Shown here in pieces: positions 55,121-64,000 of a stretch of 64,000 nucleotides of DNA. A program made the translations under genes and the position numbers. The stretch is from Posidonia oceanica (Eukaryota > Streptophyta > Magnoliopsida > Alismatales > Posidoniaceae), in contig JAZBRS010000060.1 of the NCBI GenBank assembly GCA_037176725.1, forward strand, positions 53,224,001 to 53,288,000, written 5' to 3'. Below the pieces are notes generated by a model, which ran no database searches, was not told the DNA's origin, and saw nothing but the letters and a program-made list of their open reading frames with translations. The stretch's first letter is position 1. Each line of letters opens with the position of its first letter.

Positions 55121-57495
55121 TATAGACACCCCATTTTTGGAGGTACTCGTCGGTGTGCACCTCTGGAGAAACAGGCTCGGTTGCGACAAACCAAAATCCC
55201 ATTTCAAACCCAACAAATCATCCCAAGAACCACCCAACACCTCAAAACCTACCCAAACCCAGTATAAACCAAAGCCCAGGCCCATTAGTAGCCCTGTGCA
55301 ACCTGGAAAAAGCTCAAGATCCAGCCACTGACCTCTGACATAGTCTTAGTGTCTCTAGACGGCGTCAACTGAGGACGTCTACAGACGACGGCATCATCCA
55401 GTGCCTACTCAAGACGTAGACATGCGGCGCGCTGGTCAGGCGTGCATAGCTGGCGCGATGCCCTATGTCAGATAAAATATCAGTAGGGTTTCTTTAGCCA
55501 TTCCACCCAATGGCTTATCAAATCCTTGCTTCTCATTGGTCCCGGTGGATCTGAGCATACACCCAACTTACATCCAGACCATCATGCCCTCCATCTCAAC
55601 TCTAATTCCTATCTCATCCCCCTTGCTAAAAGCCAAACCACCGGTTTAATTCCGTTTTCAAACCAACAACATCCATGCATGCAACGCAACTATAAAATAG
55701 TGGTCGACTTCCACCTCTCGCCCACCCAGCTGCCCATTTCCTTGCTCACTTGCACACCAGCTTCCCTGCAACCAAAGCCACCACTGTGTCCCACTGCTCC
55801 CGAGCCTCAACCGCCGGCGAGCCACCCATTTCCGAGCAACCACCGCAGCCTTCCACCCAACCAATTCCCGAGCACCCATCATCCCTCCTCCCTTCCTCCA
55901 CACCTTCCCTGAGTGAGGTAGAGCGTCTCGAGACCCACATTAGTAGCCCGCACCTCACCGTCCATCCGGCCACAACCGACGCCACCGTTTTTGGAGCAGC
56001 CACCGCGAGCTGCCATTCCCAAAAGCACGCGCCGACTCCCGAGCAGGTGAACTCCTTCACCCTTAGTGTAGCGTACCTGCCAGACTCTGTTTTGCCGTCT
56101 TCATCTCTATTTTTTAACCACTGGCATCCATGCATTCCAGGGTACGTCCGTGGCTTCGAGCTCGGCCATAGGCCCATGAGCCCGAACCGGATGCACCCCT
56201 ACATCCCTACATTACCCTCCTTGGACCCGTGACGCTCGTCCTGATGGCTCCCTCGACCACATCAGTGGCCGACCACCTCCTCCATGGTGGATGGAATCGG
56301 CTAGCACGAGCGGCGAGGGGAGGGGCATGTTTCCTGCGTTTTCTCTTCCGTATTGCATCCCGAGGACCCTCCAGTCTTCCACCATCTCCAACGTAAGCCA
56401 CGGCGACGTTTGGTTGGGTTCCAGCCACAACAGTGGCCGACGAACCCAACTCTCCCCCACACTATGCAAGAGAGATGGGGAGGCCGAATTATGCATGCAT
56501 TCTTTTGTTTCTTAGCTTTTTATGATGCTCTGTTATCCCTTTTAGCTTCGTCGATCATTGGTTGTTTGGTTTTGATCTTGTATGCCAAGTGATTGTGCAT
56601 TGAAGTTGTGGTCTGGACTGTGATTCCTGGGGCGACCAAGAGGAGCGATGGGATGCAACATAATGATACGACGTGACTTATGAGCGCGCCTATCCAGCGT
56701 TAGTATCCGACGCGACTCGCTAGCGCGCAGCCCAGAACCAGAGCAGACCCTGTGCTGAGCTATTTTCTGGTTTTATCATCGATTCTTCATCTATTTTCTT
56801 TCATCTATATGATTTCAATCGCCTTGCATGATTTCCCTTTGGTTTGATTTACGATTGCATGCATAGGGAAATGATGTTTACTACCTGGAGTTCATTTGAA
56901 CTATTGGCACGTTGATTGAGCTGGCATCACAAGCGGATGATCCCAGCGCATCCTACTGGCGCGAGTGCCAAGTTCATCTTCAGAACACTGGTAGCGTGGC
57001 TGAGCATTAGATTCATGTTTTAAATGCATGTTTCCACTTCAATTCCATTTATATCAGTACTCTACATAATTTTCAAATTCATGGCATGGCATTTTGCATC
57101 TTGCTCCTCGAGCATACATTATTTGGTATGATTTGCCTACACTTGCCACACAAGAGCGGATTGGCCTTGGAAGACCGACTTCCTCGGGCGTGTGGGGGTG
57201 CCTAACACCTTCCCCATGCGTAATAGGAGTCCTTACCTTTTCTCTAGACCGCAGTGATCTCGTGTCGCATCATTTCGAGATAGATTGCATGTTTTCTCTT
57301 TGAATTGCATCACATGTTTCCCTACTTTTCGTTTCCGATTTTCCTCATCTTTCCGACTTTTAATAGACTAGGTGGCGACTCCCTTTTTCTCCTTTATCCC
57401 TATTTTCCTTGCCATTTTTCCTTCATTCTGGTGTTTTCGAGTTGAGTGTCCTTTGTTGGATTCATCCGCACATTCCGTGACCCCCCTCTAAACGT
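55121..57495 (+). mobile_element. LTR E (decayed, 3' end cut)
   Basis: Starts TATAGACACCCC, so the first dinucleotide TG has mutated to TA. The conserved blocks CCTGGAGTTCATTTGAAC (about 56898) and the U5 block (57160-57245) are present, as is the PBS-like echo GGTGGCGACTCC near 57372. The terminus and PBS are missing; foreign sequence starts at about 57495. Pro-rich open frames at 55526-56232 face comparable frames on the opposite strand and lie in the U3/R part, so they are not called. Confidence 0.8.
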
Positions 57496-58040
57496 CGAGT
57501 TGAGTGCAAGAAAAAAAATACATCAGTGCAAGGGCATAAAAGAAATAGGAAGATAGAAGGCACAGATAGAAGCTAGCCCTAGAGAGAGGCGAGCAAAATA
57601 GCCCTATCCCTACGACTTAACTTGGAGAGGAGTCGAGGCTTGCACCTGGAAGCCCACCATTCCTATAGGGACTAGCCACCCCTAGCTTGCAGCAGCTCCC
57701 CAGCACTAAGCCAAGCACCCTTATGCCTCCAAGCCAGGGATAGAGTAAACCTGTACGCCTATGAGGGAGCAAAAGAAACTAAAATGCAAAAGAGTAGGTG
57801 TAGGGCCTAGCGAGTTTGGCACAGAGCCTGTCCCATCACACCATGCCTTCCCAAAACAACACCACTCATTCCAAAGAGCCACCTGTAGTCTAGGAGTCTA
57901 AGTAGGGTCTCGTGAGTCGAAGACATCTCTTTCCTCTACAGCAGGCATCAAAAGCATTCCAAATGCTGAGGGCAATACAAATCGCATCAATCATGCATGC
58001 ATCCTTAGCAATAAGAATTCCTTCTTTTTCCCCCTCGACT
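57496..58040 (+). mobile_element. Integrase-downstream spacer fragment, plus orientation
   Basis: Homologous to the reverse complement of about 15700-15030, which follows integrase in M0. Landmarks are AGCAGCTCCCCAGC (57684) and CAGCAGGCATCAAAAGCATTC (57940, quoted in part). Junctions on both sides are unexplained. Confidence 0.65.
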
Positions 58041-58699
58041 TTGCAAGGACGGTCGATCCTCAACCAGGGGCATGTCAACTGCCTACTGGGCGAACACACT
58101 GGGTCAGTACTTCCACCGATAGTATGTCAACTGCTTTCTGGCTACACAGCTCCATCAACGCCTACCCCATAGCAGAGGTTGGTGGCTGCCCCAGGAAGCC
58201 CTTCATCAAAGTTTGTGCAAGCACGTCGAATTAGACAGAATTCGCAGAGCAGGGGCGCTTCCCAACAAACAGATCAGATTCCCAGTAGACAGAAGCCGAC
58301 TTGACATCGAGCAGCTTCCCAGCAGTGGCACTCATCCCTAGCAAAGATGTAGAAGCACCCAGGCACCAGGATGAGGGAGCAGCAGCTCAGAAAAATCCAC
58401 TGATTCAAGGGTCTAGCGCCATAAATCAACGTCTCCATCCAGCGAGCTTACAGAATGTCAGAAGACAGACTATAGCAGGCACGGAAGCTCGACGCGCAAA
58501 TCTGCAGATTCATAACAACACAGGCTCTGCAAATAGCCAGTCATCCCTGCACATTTGAGTCATCCAACACAATAGCATGCACATAGAACATAAGCAGATG
58601 AACATAATGGCATGCAAAGCTTCTGGATCATTACGCATTCTGTTACAGACTCATACAACACACAGATACAGCTGAAACACAGATAAATGGCCAGTCGCT
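58041..58699. other. Unassigned stretch
   Basis: No homology recognised. An open plus-strand frame at 58301-58558 has no recognisable domain. An orientation switch between flanking fragments must lie in or beside this stretch. Confidence 0.3.
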
Positions 58700-59157
58700 C
58701 AGACGTCAGAACTAGACCGCACCCTTTTGGAACTTCCGACTGGAAACAGAGGAGGACCGGGCAAAACCTCACGCACGGGCCAAGTCTCCCGAATATGGAC
58801 CTCATGCTCTGCAGTGTAGCTAGAACCCTGCATCATGGCAATGCTCGTCGAGTGGATACCACACCGCAGGAGGCAAGATAGCTCAACAGTCATCACTATG
58901 GAGCTGAGTGGGTATAGCTGATAGAAATTCGACATCGGGCTTTGCTCATAAGCGTCCTGGCAGTAGCCAAACTACCGCATTACGTGGATCAGATGATACT
59001 CTACACCTCTGGTAAGCCCAGGAAGGATGATCAGCTACATGTCGCTATCATTGAAGAAGACAGCGAAAGGCTCCGCATCAGAGGGGATGATGTGCCAGGT
59101 CACCGAGTCATCAATCAGGCCCTCCAGTCTATCATACATCTCACGGACACTGGAGAA
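58700..59157 (-). pseudogene. DUF7745-like accessory ORF, copy 3 (C-terminal fragment)
   Basis: Minus-strand sequence aligns with the C-terminal part of copies 1 and 2 (13625-13200 and 19665-19220), including the region of copy 2's DDIVTWRIIPS and FTVFFGARN. Several stops and frame changes; more diverged than copies 1 and 2. It ends abruptly at 59157, where an unrelated purine-rich sequence begins. It is oriented opposite to the integrase-downstream fragment beside it. Confidence 0.6.
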
Positions 59158-61876
59158 GAATCAAGAAGGAGGAAAAGAAAGAGAGCCCGAGAGAGGGAGA
59201 GAGGAGAGGAGGCAGAGGAAAGGAGGAGATGGGGTCGTGCTCCCCGCCATTGTTGGTGCACCACCGCTATCGTCGCCGCCGGGAGGAGATTCAGAGGAGA
59301 TTCAAAGGAGCTGTGCAGCGAAGGAGGAGGTTTGCGTTGCCGCCGCGACTCCGGTGAACGAGACACGCCTCGTAGATTTCTCTTTGAATTCTTGGATGGA
59401 TTCTAGGAGCATGGTAGTGTGGAATCGTGTGTTGTGGTTGCTTGAAGCTTTTATGAGAATTTATGGAGTAATTTATGAGGTATTAATGGCATCGGATGGT
59501 GGTTGAAGCTCTAATGAATATGAATGCTTCTTTTTGTGTTTTATTGGGTTACATGAAATGGATTGAGTTAATTATTGTCCCGAATGATAGATCATCTTTA
59601 GATATTTATTTTGATATATTGCATGTAATTTTTGGTTGATTTTGTTGTGTTTTTGGCTTGTTGCCACTCGCAGGTAAGCACAGTACCTGTGAGCCTTTGT
59701 TTTGAGTTTTCTTGCGATCCGTTCAGCGGATTCTTGTGTTTCTTATCCCAAATCGTAGTTCGTTTTGAAATCTTCATTTGGGTATGTGGTTTATATGTTT
59801 TGGTTGATTGTGTAGGGATCGGTGGCCATTCCCACCTTGGGGCGATTTTGAGTTGCCATGTTTCGAGGTCTCTATATCGTCTGGTTCGGCATGCCGATTT
59901 ATTTCAGTATGCCAATTTTTCCAAGATTTCGGTATACCAAACTTTTTCGGTATGCCAATCTTGCTCCTGGGTGTGAGCTCGGGCCCTGGTTCTGTCGACC
60001 GACCCATTCTGGTGTGCCGGACCAGCGCCTAGTTCAGTCGACCGTTCGTAAACGGTCTACGCAATTGGCCTCTGGATGTGAGTCTAGGTCTCTGGTCCAG
60101 TCGACCAGACCATTTCGGTCTGTCGAACCAGACTTGACTCTGTTCCTTGGGTGGTTTGGGGTATGTTAGGATGGTTTATTAGTGTTTTAGCCTTATAGGT
60201 GATTATGGCATAATAATGACTAGGATAATCATTAGATTGAATCTAGGGAATGCCTAAAATAAATTAGTAAGATTCCCTGAGAAGTATGGTTAGTATAAAA
60301 GACTATAGAACTTAGAAATACGAAGTTCACCATTAAATGGTTTATTGGATATTAGGGTTGATATTTAACCCTAGGTTTAGATGTGGATTAGTGTTTAGTG
60401 TTGGTGTCTCGTCTTGTAAGTCGAGTGGAACTTCGAGACTGTCGTTCTGGCTCTAGCCTGGTTTTCTATGCCAGGTTTAGCATGGCTTTTTTGTGGTGCT
60501 TGATTTATGATTTCATCGAAGCTTTTAAAGGAAAGATTGTTATGGCCTTGTGATGATATTCAGATGGTTTTCGAAAAGATGTTTTGAAAGAATATGCATT
60601 TGTTTGCAAAAAGTTTGGAAAAGGATTTCCATGGTTTTGAGGATCGAGAGACCGAAGCTTCTGACCGATGGATTAGGGACAACTAATACCCCTAGATGGT
60701 CGAGAGTCAGTTCCCTAGGGTGAGGTCAGTGGTACAGTTGGGCCCGGTGAAACAGACGGATTACCCTCTATGCCGGTGCTAGTTGGGGCTGGGGTTAGAG
60801 TCCCCAGACACTCAGGCACCAAAGGGGCGTCAAATGACGCAACCCCGTGTATTGAGAAAAGATATAAATTGACGGCTGAGTTCCCAGGACGGTGGTTCCT
60901 CCCACACGGGGTAGCCCACTGTGGCAGTGCAGTGGGATCGAGGTTAGAGTCCCTGGCAGCTACTTGTGGCCGGGTCGGTCGCTGATGACCACAGTGACAC
61001 GACTAGTTTTCGCGCTGGGTGTGTGAGTGTGGTTTTGCGTTGGCTTAGGCTTGGTTTGGCAAAGAGTGGCCATTCCAAGTAAGCATATGAGATTTCAAAT
61101 GACGCATGTGTTTTGAAAGAAAAGTGCATTGGCTTTGGAAAGTATGTTTTAAAGGATCTGTGCTTGTAGGGCAATGGTAGATTACCTTATTGTGGTTTGT
61201 GGCATCAAAGATAGGATGCCTGCTTTCCTGAAATTGATGTGTTTTGGTTGTTGGGCGCCTATGTGGCATTGCTGTTTGACCCTGTGTTTGACTTTGATGT
61301 TTGCTGTGTTGTGTGTTCTGGATGCAAATGAGAGCATTCAGATACTGTTGGCTGTCTAGTCCGCCCAGTGAGTGAGTGGGATCAGGTTGTGTGCTTTGTG
61401 TGGTTTTGGGCTTGATCTGACAAGAGTAGCCATATCAAGTGTGCATAAAGAATTTTGAAAGATCATGCATTTGATTTTAAAAGGTAAAGAGAAAAGAGAT
61501 TTCAAAAGCATTGTTTTGTGGTTTTGTTGTTGGTTGGGCAATAGTGGGTTGCCCTATTGAGTGTTGCGGCGTGCTTACGTTGGTCTCCTCAGCAGTGGTC
61601 ACTGATCGGGTTAGGTGCGGTGTGTGCTGGGTGACCGTTTGAGTGGTCACTCACATGTGCTTTGTTTTCTATGTTTTTGGCAGGTGCAGGATAGTAGCTG
61701 CCTTTGCTAGTGCACATTGGAGGGAGTCATTCTGCCACACATCAAGGGTTCTGGGTGAGCATGTAGAATAGTTTTATTTCAACTGTTTCTTAGATTTAAA
61801 TTTGTTAAATCTTCTTAGATTTAGTTTCAAATTAAAAAAAAGAAAAAAAGAGTGGCTAGGTTCGAGATGTTACAGT
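59158..61876 (+). mobile_element. Long noncoding LTR-like region (possible chromovirus LTR)
   Basis: GC-rich purine start, then T/G-rich DNA without significant ORFs. It contains two diverged direct repeats (about 61020-61230 and 61385-61575), a TATA-like AGATATAAATTGA at 60862 and an end resembling GGTTCGAGATGTTACA (61861-61876), a style of terminus I associate with Tekay/Del-type LTRs. No PBS clearly follows and the 5' edge is truncated against DUF7745 copy 3. Tentative. Confidence 0.35.
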
Positions 61877-62410
61877 GTATCTAATCTCTATGAATTCTGA
61901 TCTCGTGTCCATCTCTTGCTAATCACCGATTTCTGGAATTCTGACTCTGTCTAGAGGCTTTCAATGAAGGAGGAGGGCCTTTATTTATAGGAAGGTTGCT
62001 CGTTCTAATTCAAATTTGAATGTCTTTGAATTTCAAGTTCAAAATATCTGAGAATTGTATATCTTGGCAATACTTTCTGTTTTTCAAAATAATTCCACTC
62101 TATGCTGTGAAATTTGTTGAGGTGCCTACTATCCTATTGGTGGTTGGGCACATCAGGGTAGTAAGTCTCGGCAATATTTTCTACCTTTCAAAATAATTCC
62201 ACTTTATGTGCATGCAGTGGAATTTGTTGGTGCATCCTCTCATGTAGTTGGATCAATGGGCCGACCTCCTTTTGGGTTTTCATGGAGGTGTGTCATGTGC
62301 ACATTGAGTCCAATTTTAATAGACTTCAATTCCTCATGGGCCAATATTGGGCTCGATATTTCTTGATGTCAACACTATCCTGTCCTTCTTTTTCCCATGT
62401 TGTGATAGAT
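61877..62410 (+). mobile_element. LTR 3' part of a divergent Tat element
   Basis: AT-rich LTR-like DNA ending just before a PBS. It contains two copies of a segment with CAAAATAATTCCACT (62083 and 62188). The exact LTR end is not a clear CA. Confidence 0.55.
61978..61992 (+). promoter_or_regulatory. TATA-like box in the divergent LTR
   Basis: CCTTTATTTATAGGA, the form common in plant LTR promoters, about 420 bases before the PBS. Position is plausible; activity is not tested. Confidence 0.45.
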
Positions 62411-62428
62411 TGGCGACTCTGCTGGGGA
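62411..62428 (+). other. Primer binding site, divergent Tat element
   Basis: TGGCGACTCTGCTGGGGA, identical to the M1 PBS. Confidence 0.83.
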
Positions 62429-63002
62429 ATTCGAGTTGCTGATTCGAAAACTACTATACTTATTATAAAATATTTCTACAAGTGAAGGCCTAAGTGCTAG
62501 TTGTTTTTTAAGGATAGAACAAATCCTAGCAATTCCTGGTGGTTTGGTCCTATTTCTCAGGTCTAAGGACAGAACAAATCCTGACAACTCTCAGGTACTT
62601 GCTTACCTAAGGACAGATACTTGTTTACCTTGTATTCTAAGGACAAAACAAATCCCAGCAACTCTTGGGTGGCTTAATTCTCCAAGTCTAAGGATAGAAC
62701 AAACCCCGATAACTCCCAAGTACTTTGTGTGTATATATATAATTGTCTCTCTCCTTGTAGATTAATTCCCATGACAGGTTACGCCTTCTGTGAGGACACT
62801 TCGGTCCATAGTTGGTTCTACCACCTTTGTGGTTGACATATCGCTCCTTATACGAGTGGGAATTGTGCTAAAGTTTTCTCTACTTTATTGTAGTTGTAGG
62901 TTCAAAGTAAACCAAAGTCCACACAACTTGGAGGAAACCACACCTTTTTCTTTGTTTGTCCGAAATTCTAAGAGAAATTCAATTAAAGCATGATCTAGAA
63001 TC
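62429..63002 (+). repeat. Leader with repeats of AAGGACAGAACAAATCC
   Basis: Four to five units of about 55-80 bases between 62505 and 62740, with core TAAGGACAGAACAAATCC then AACTC or ATTCC. They lie between PBS and gag and differ from the leaders of the other elements. Confidence 0.7.
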
Positions 63003-63640
63003 ATGCTTAGGAATCCAAGAAACGAGGTCCTTGGAAACATACTAGATCCCAAAGAAAATAAAGTAATAGTCCCAGAAACAGCTATCCTGGGTTAGAGTCA
63101 ATCGATTGAAGATGAGATGAATGAGCTAAGACAAATGATAGCCCAAATGGTCCAGACCATCTCACAAAAGCAAAAAGTTCTCACGGTTATCACCCAAGAG
63201 CCAAAAGAATTCTTTGAGGAGGAAGGAGAGCAAGGTAACCTAGACCCTGATGACGTGATACCTACCCAAGGGTCCTAACCGAGATTAGGGGAAAAGACAA
63301 ACTTACCTTCTCATAGCTAGAACCCTTATGTCCCACCTATTGAACCTCCTCCATTTGATGTTTGGAAGGCTCAATTTGTAAAAACTCAAGTCAACCCTAC
63401 GTCACATGATGAGAAATGACCTTCCGATTGTTAGATTCCAAGATCTATGTCTATATCCCGAAGCCATGATCCTATATGCTTTCCAGGTTCTTAAATTTGA
63501 AAAGTATAATGGTAAAGGTTGTCCAATCTCTCACCTTAGAGCCTACGAATGTCTCCTAGTCCATTTGTTTCAAAGAAGTCTAACTAGTCTAGCACTTAGG
63601 TCGTTCACATCCCTAGATAAAACTATGATCTCGACTTGAG
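63003..63640 (+). pseudogene. gag of a divergent Tat element (fragment)
   Basis: The ATG at 63003 opens a frame with one TAG at 63093, then a heptad-like helix (DEMNELRQMIAQMVQTISQK) and an acidic stretch (FFEEEGEQGNLDPDD). After stops and a frameshift the capsid start reads DLPIVRFQDLCLYPEAMI, LKFEKYNGKGCPISHLRAY, then CLLVHLFQRSLTSLALRSF. About 15 residues normally between RAY and LL are missing, so there is an internal deletion. The reading ends at 63640 where hAT-like sequence starts. Same family as the other gags but clearly older or from another lineage. Confidence 0.75.
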
Positions 63641-63661
63641 AAAAACTTTGTCATCATTAAG

Positions 63662-64000
63662 TAGGACTGTAAGTGGGTACCCGTTAACCCGATCCGACCA
63701 TTAGGAATAGGTTAGGGTAGAGATTTTGTATACCCATTGACCCTCTAACCCATCCATTTAATGGGTTAGGGTAGTATGCTACGGGTAACCCATTAACTCG
63801 TTACTCGGGGATGAATTGGTAAATTTACACTAACCCTAATTCCCTAAACATCCTATAGATATAATATTTACACTAACCCGTCAGTCCTCACTCCTCAACC
63901 CTAACATTACACTCAAAGTCTCAAACGTGAAACGTGCAGGTGCAATTGTGCCCTAGCTCGCTCCCAAGTCCGAAATCCCAATCTTCGATACGGTGATACT
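63662..64000. mobile_element. hAT-like transposon end
   Basis: Starts TAGGACTGTAAGTGGGTACC and is rich in subterminal CCCGTTAACCCG and AATGGGTTAGGG motifs, which resemble ends of plant hAT elements. The other end and an 8-base target duplication would lie beyond the window, so this is unproven. Confidence 0.45.

Noticed and set aside
55526..56232. Pro-rich (extensin-like) gene
   Set aside because: It lies inside LTR E, faces comparable open frames on the other strand, and has no signal peptide or regular Ser-Pro motif.
59027..59506. 159-residue plus-strand frame rich in Arg/Glu
   Set aside because: It crosses the junction between the DUF7745 fragment and an unrelated purine-rich repeat; the first part is antisense to DUF7745.

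Overview
The window looks like a repeat-rich, probably heterochromatic piece of a flowering-plant nuclear genome. I see no intact host gene. Nearly everything is decayed LTR retrotransposon of the Ty3/gypsy Tat (Ogre-like) type. The evidence is a primer binding site (PBS) of the form TGGCGACTCTGCTGGGGA at five places, LTRs of 2.3-2.8 kb starting TGTAGACACC, Tat-style gag, protease, RNase H and integrase, and an extra ORF of the plant DUF7745 / plant-mobile-domain-like type. The species cannot be named from the sequence.

Layout. Positions 1-24 kb are minus-strand elements. M1 has an LTR at 7147-9900, then gag, protease, a G-patch-like segment and the start of reverse transcriptase, and is cut near 285. 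Upstream on the same strand is the 3' half of another element, M0: RNase H, integrase, DUF7745 ORF, a ~44-copy hairpin satellite, the polypurine tract (PPT), then the same LTR 7147-9900. The LTR is therefore shared by two tandem elements. At 17.8-24 kb lie a second hairpin array, a second DUF7745 ORF, and a rearranged gag-bearing element (M2) inserted into that ORF.

Positions 24-50 kb are plus-strand elements. A complete gag-only element (A, 24057-36924) with matching LTRs and a CATAT target duplication sits in the leader of an older gag-only element (E0). E0 ends in LTR C (43946-46235), which also serves as the 5' LTR of a third, deleted copy (C), again a shared-LTR tandem. Gag-only structure means A, E0 and C would have depended on proteins from elements such as M0/M1.

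Positions 50-53 kb hold a minus-strand, intron-containing plant mobile domain (MAIN-like) pseudogene. Positions 53-57.5 kb are the 3' end and LTR (E) of another gag-only-type element. Positions 57.5-59.2 kb hold an integrase-downstream fragment and an oppositely oriented DUF7745 fragment. Positions 59.2-61.9 kb are noncoding and LTR-like, perhaps chromoviral. Positions 61.9-63.6 kb are the 5' end of a divergent Tat element, and 63.66-64 kb look like a hAT DNA-transposon end.

The most interesting signal is structural. The 3' noncoding regions of these elements are packed with short hairpins whose arms change together (GATAAGT/ACTTATC, GATGAGT/ACTCATC, GATAGGT/ACCTATC). A second hairpin ends in the same GGGGCATC as the PPT, a third precedes the PPT, and the PPT itself sits in a two-tier stem closed by the LTR terminus. 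These look like conserved RNA elements of a mobilised, mostly non-coding retrotransposon family.
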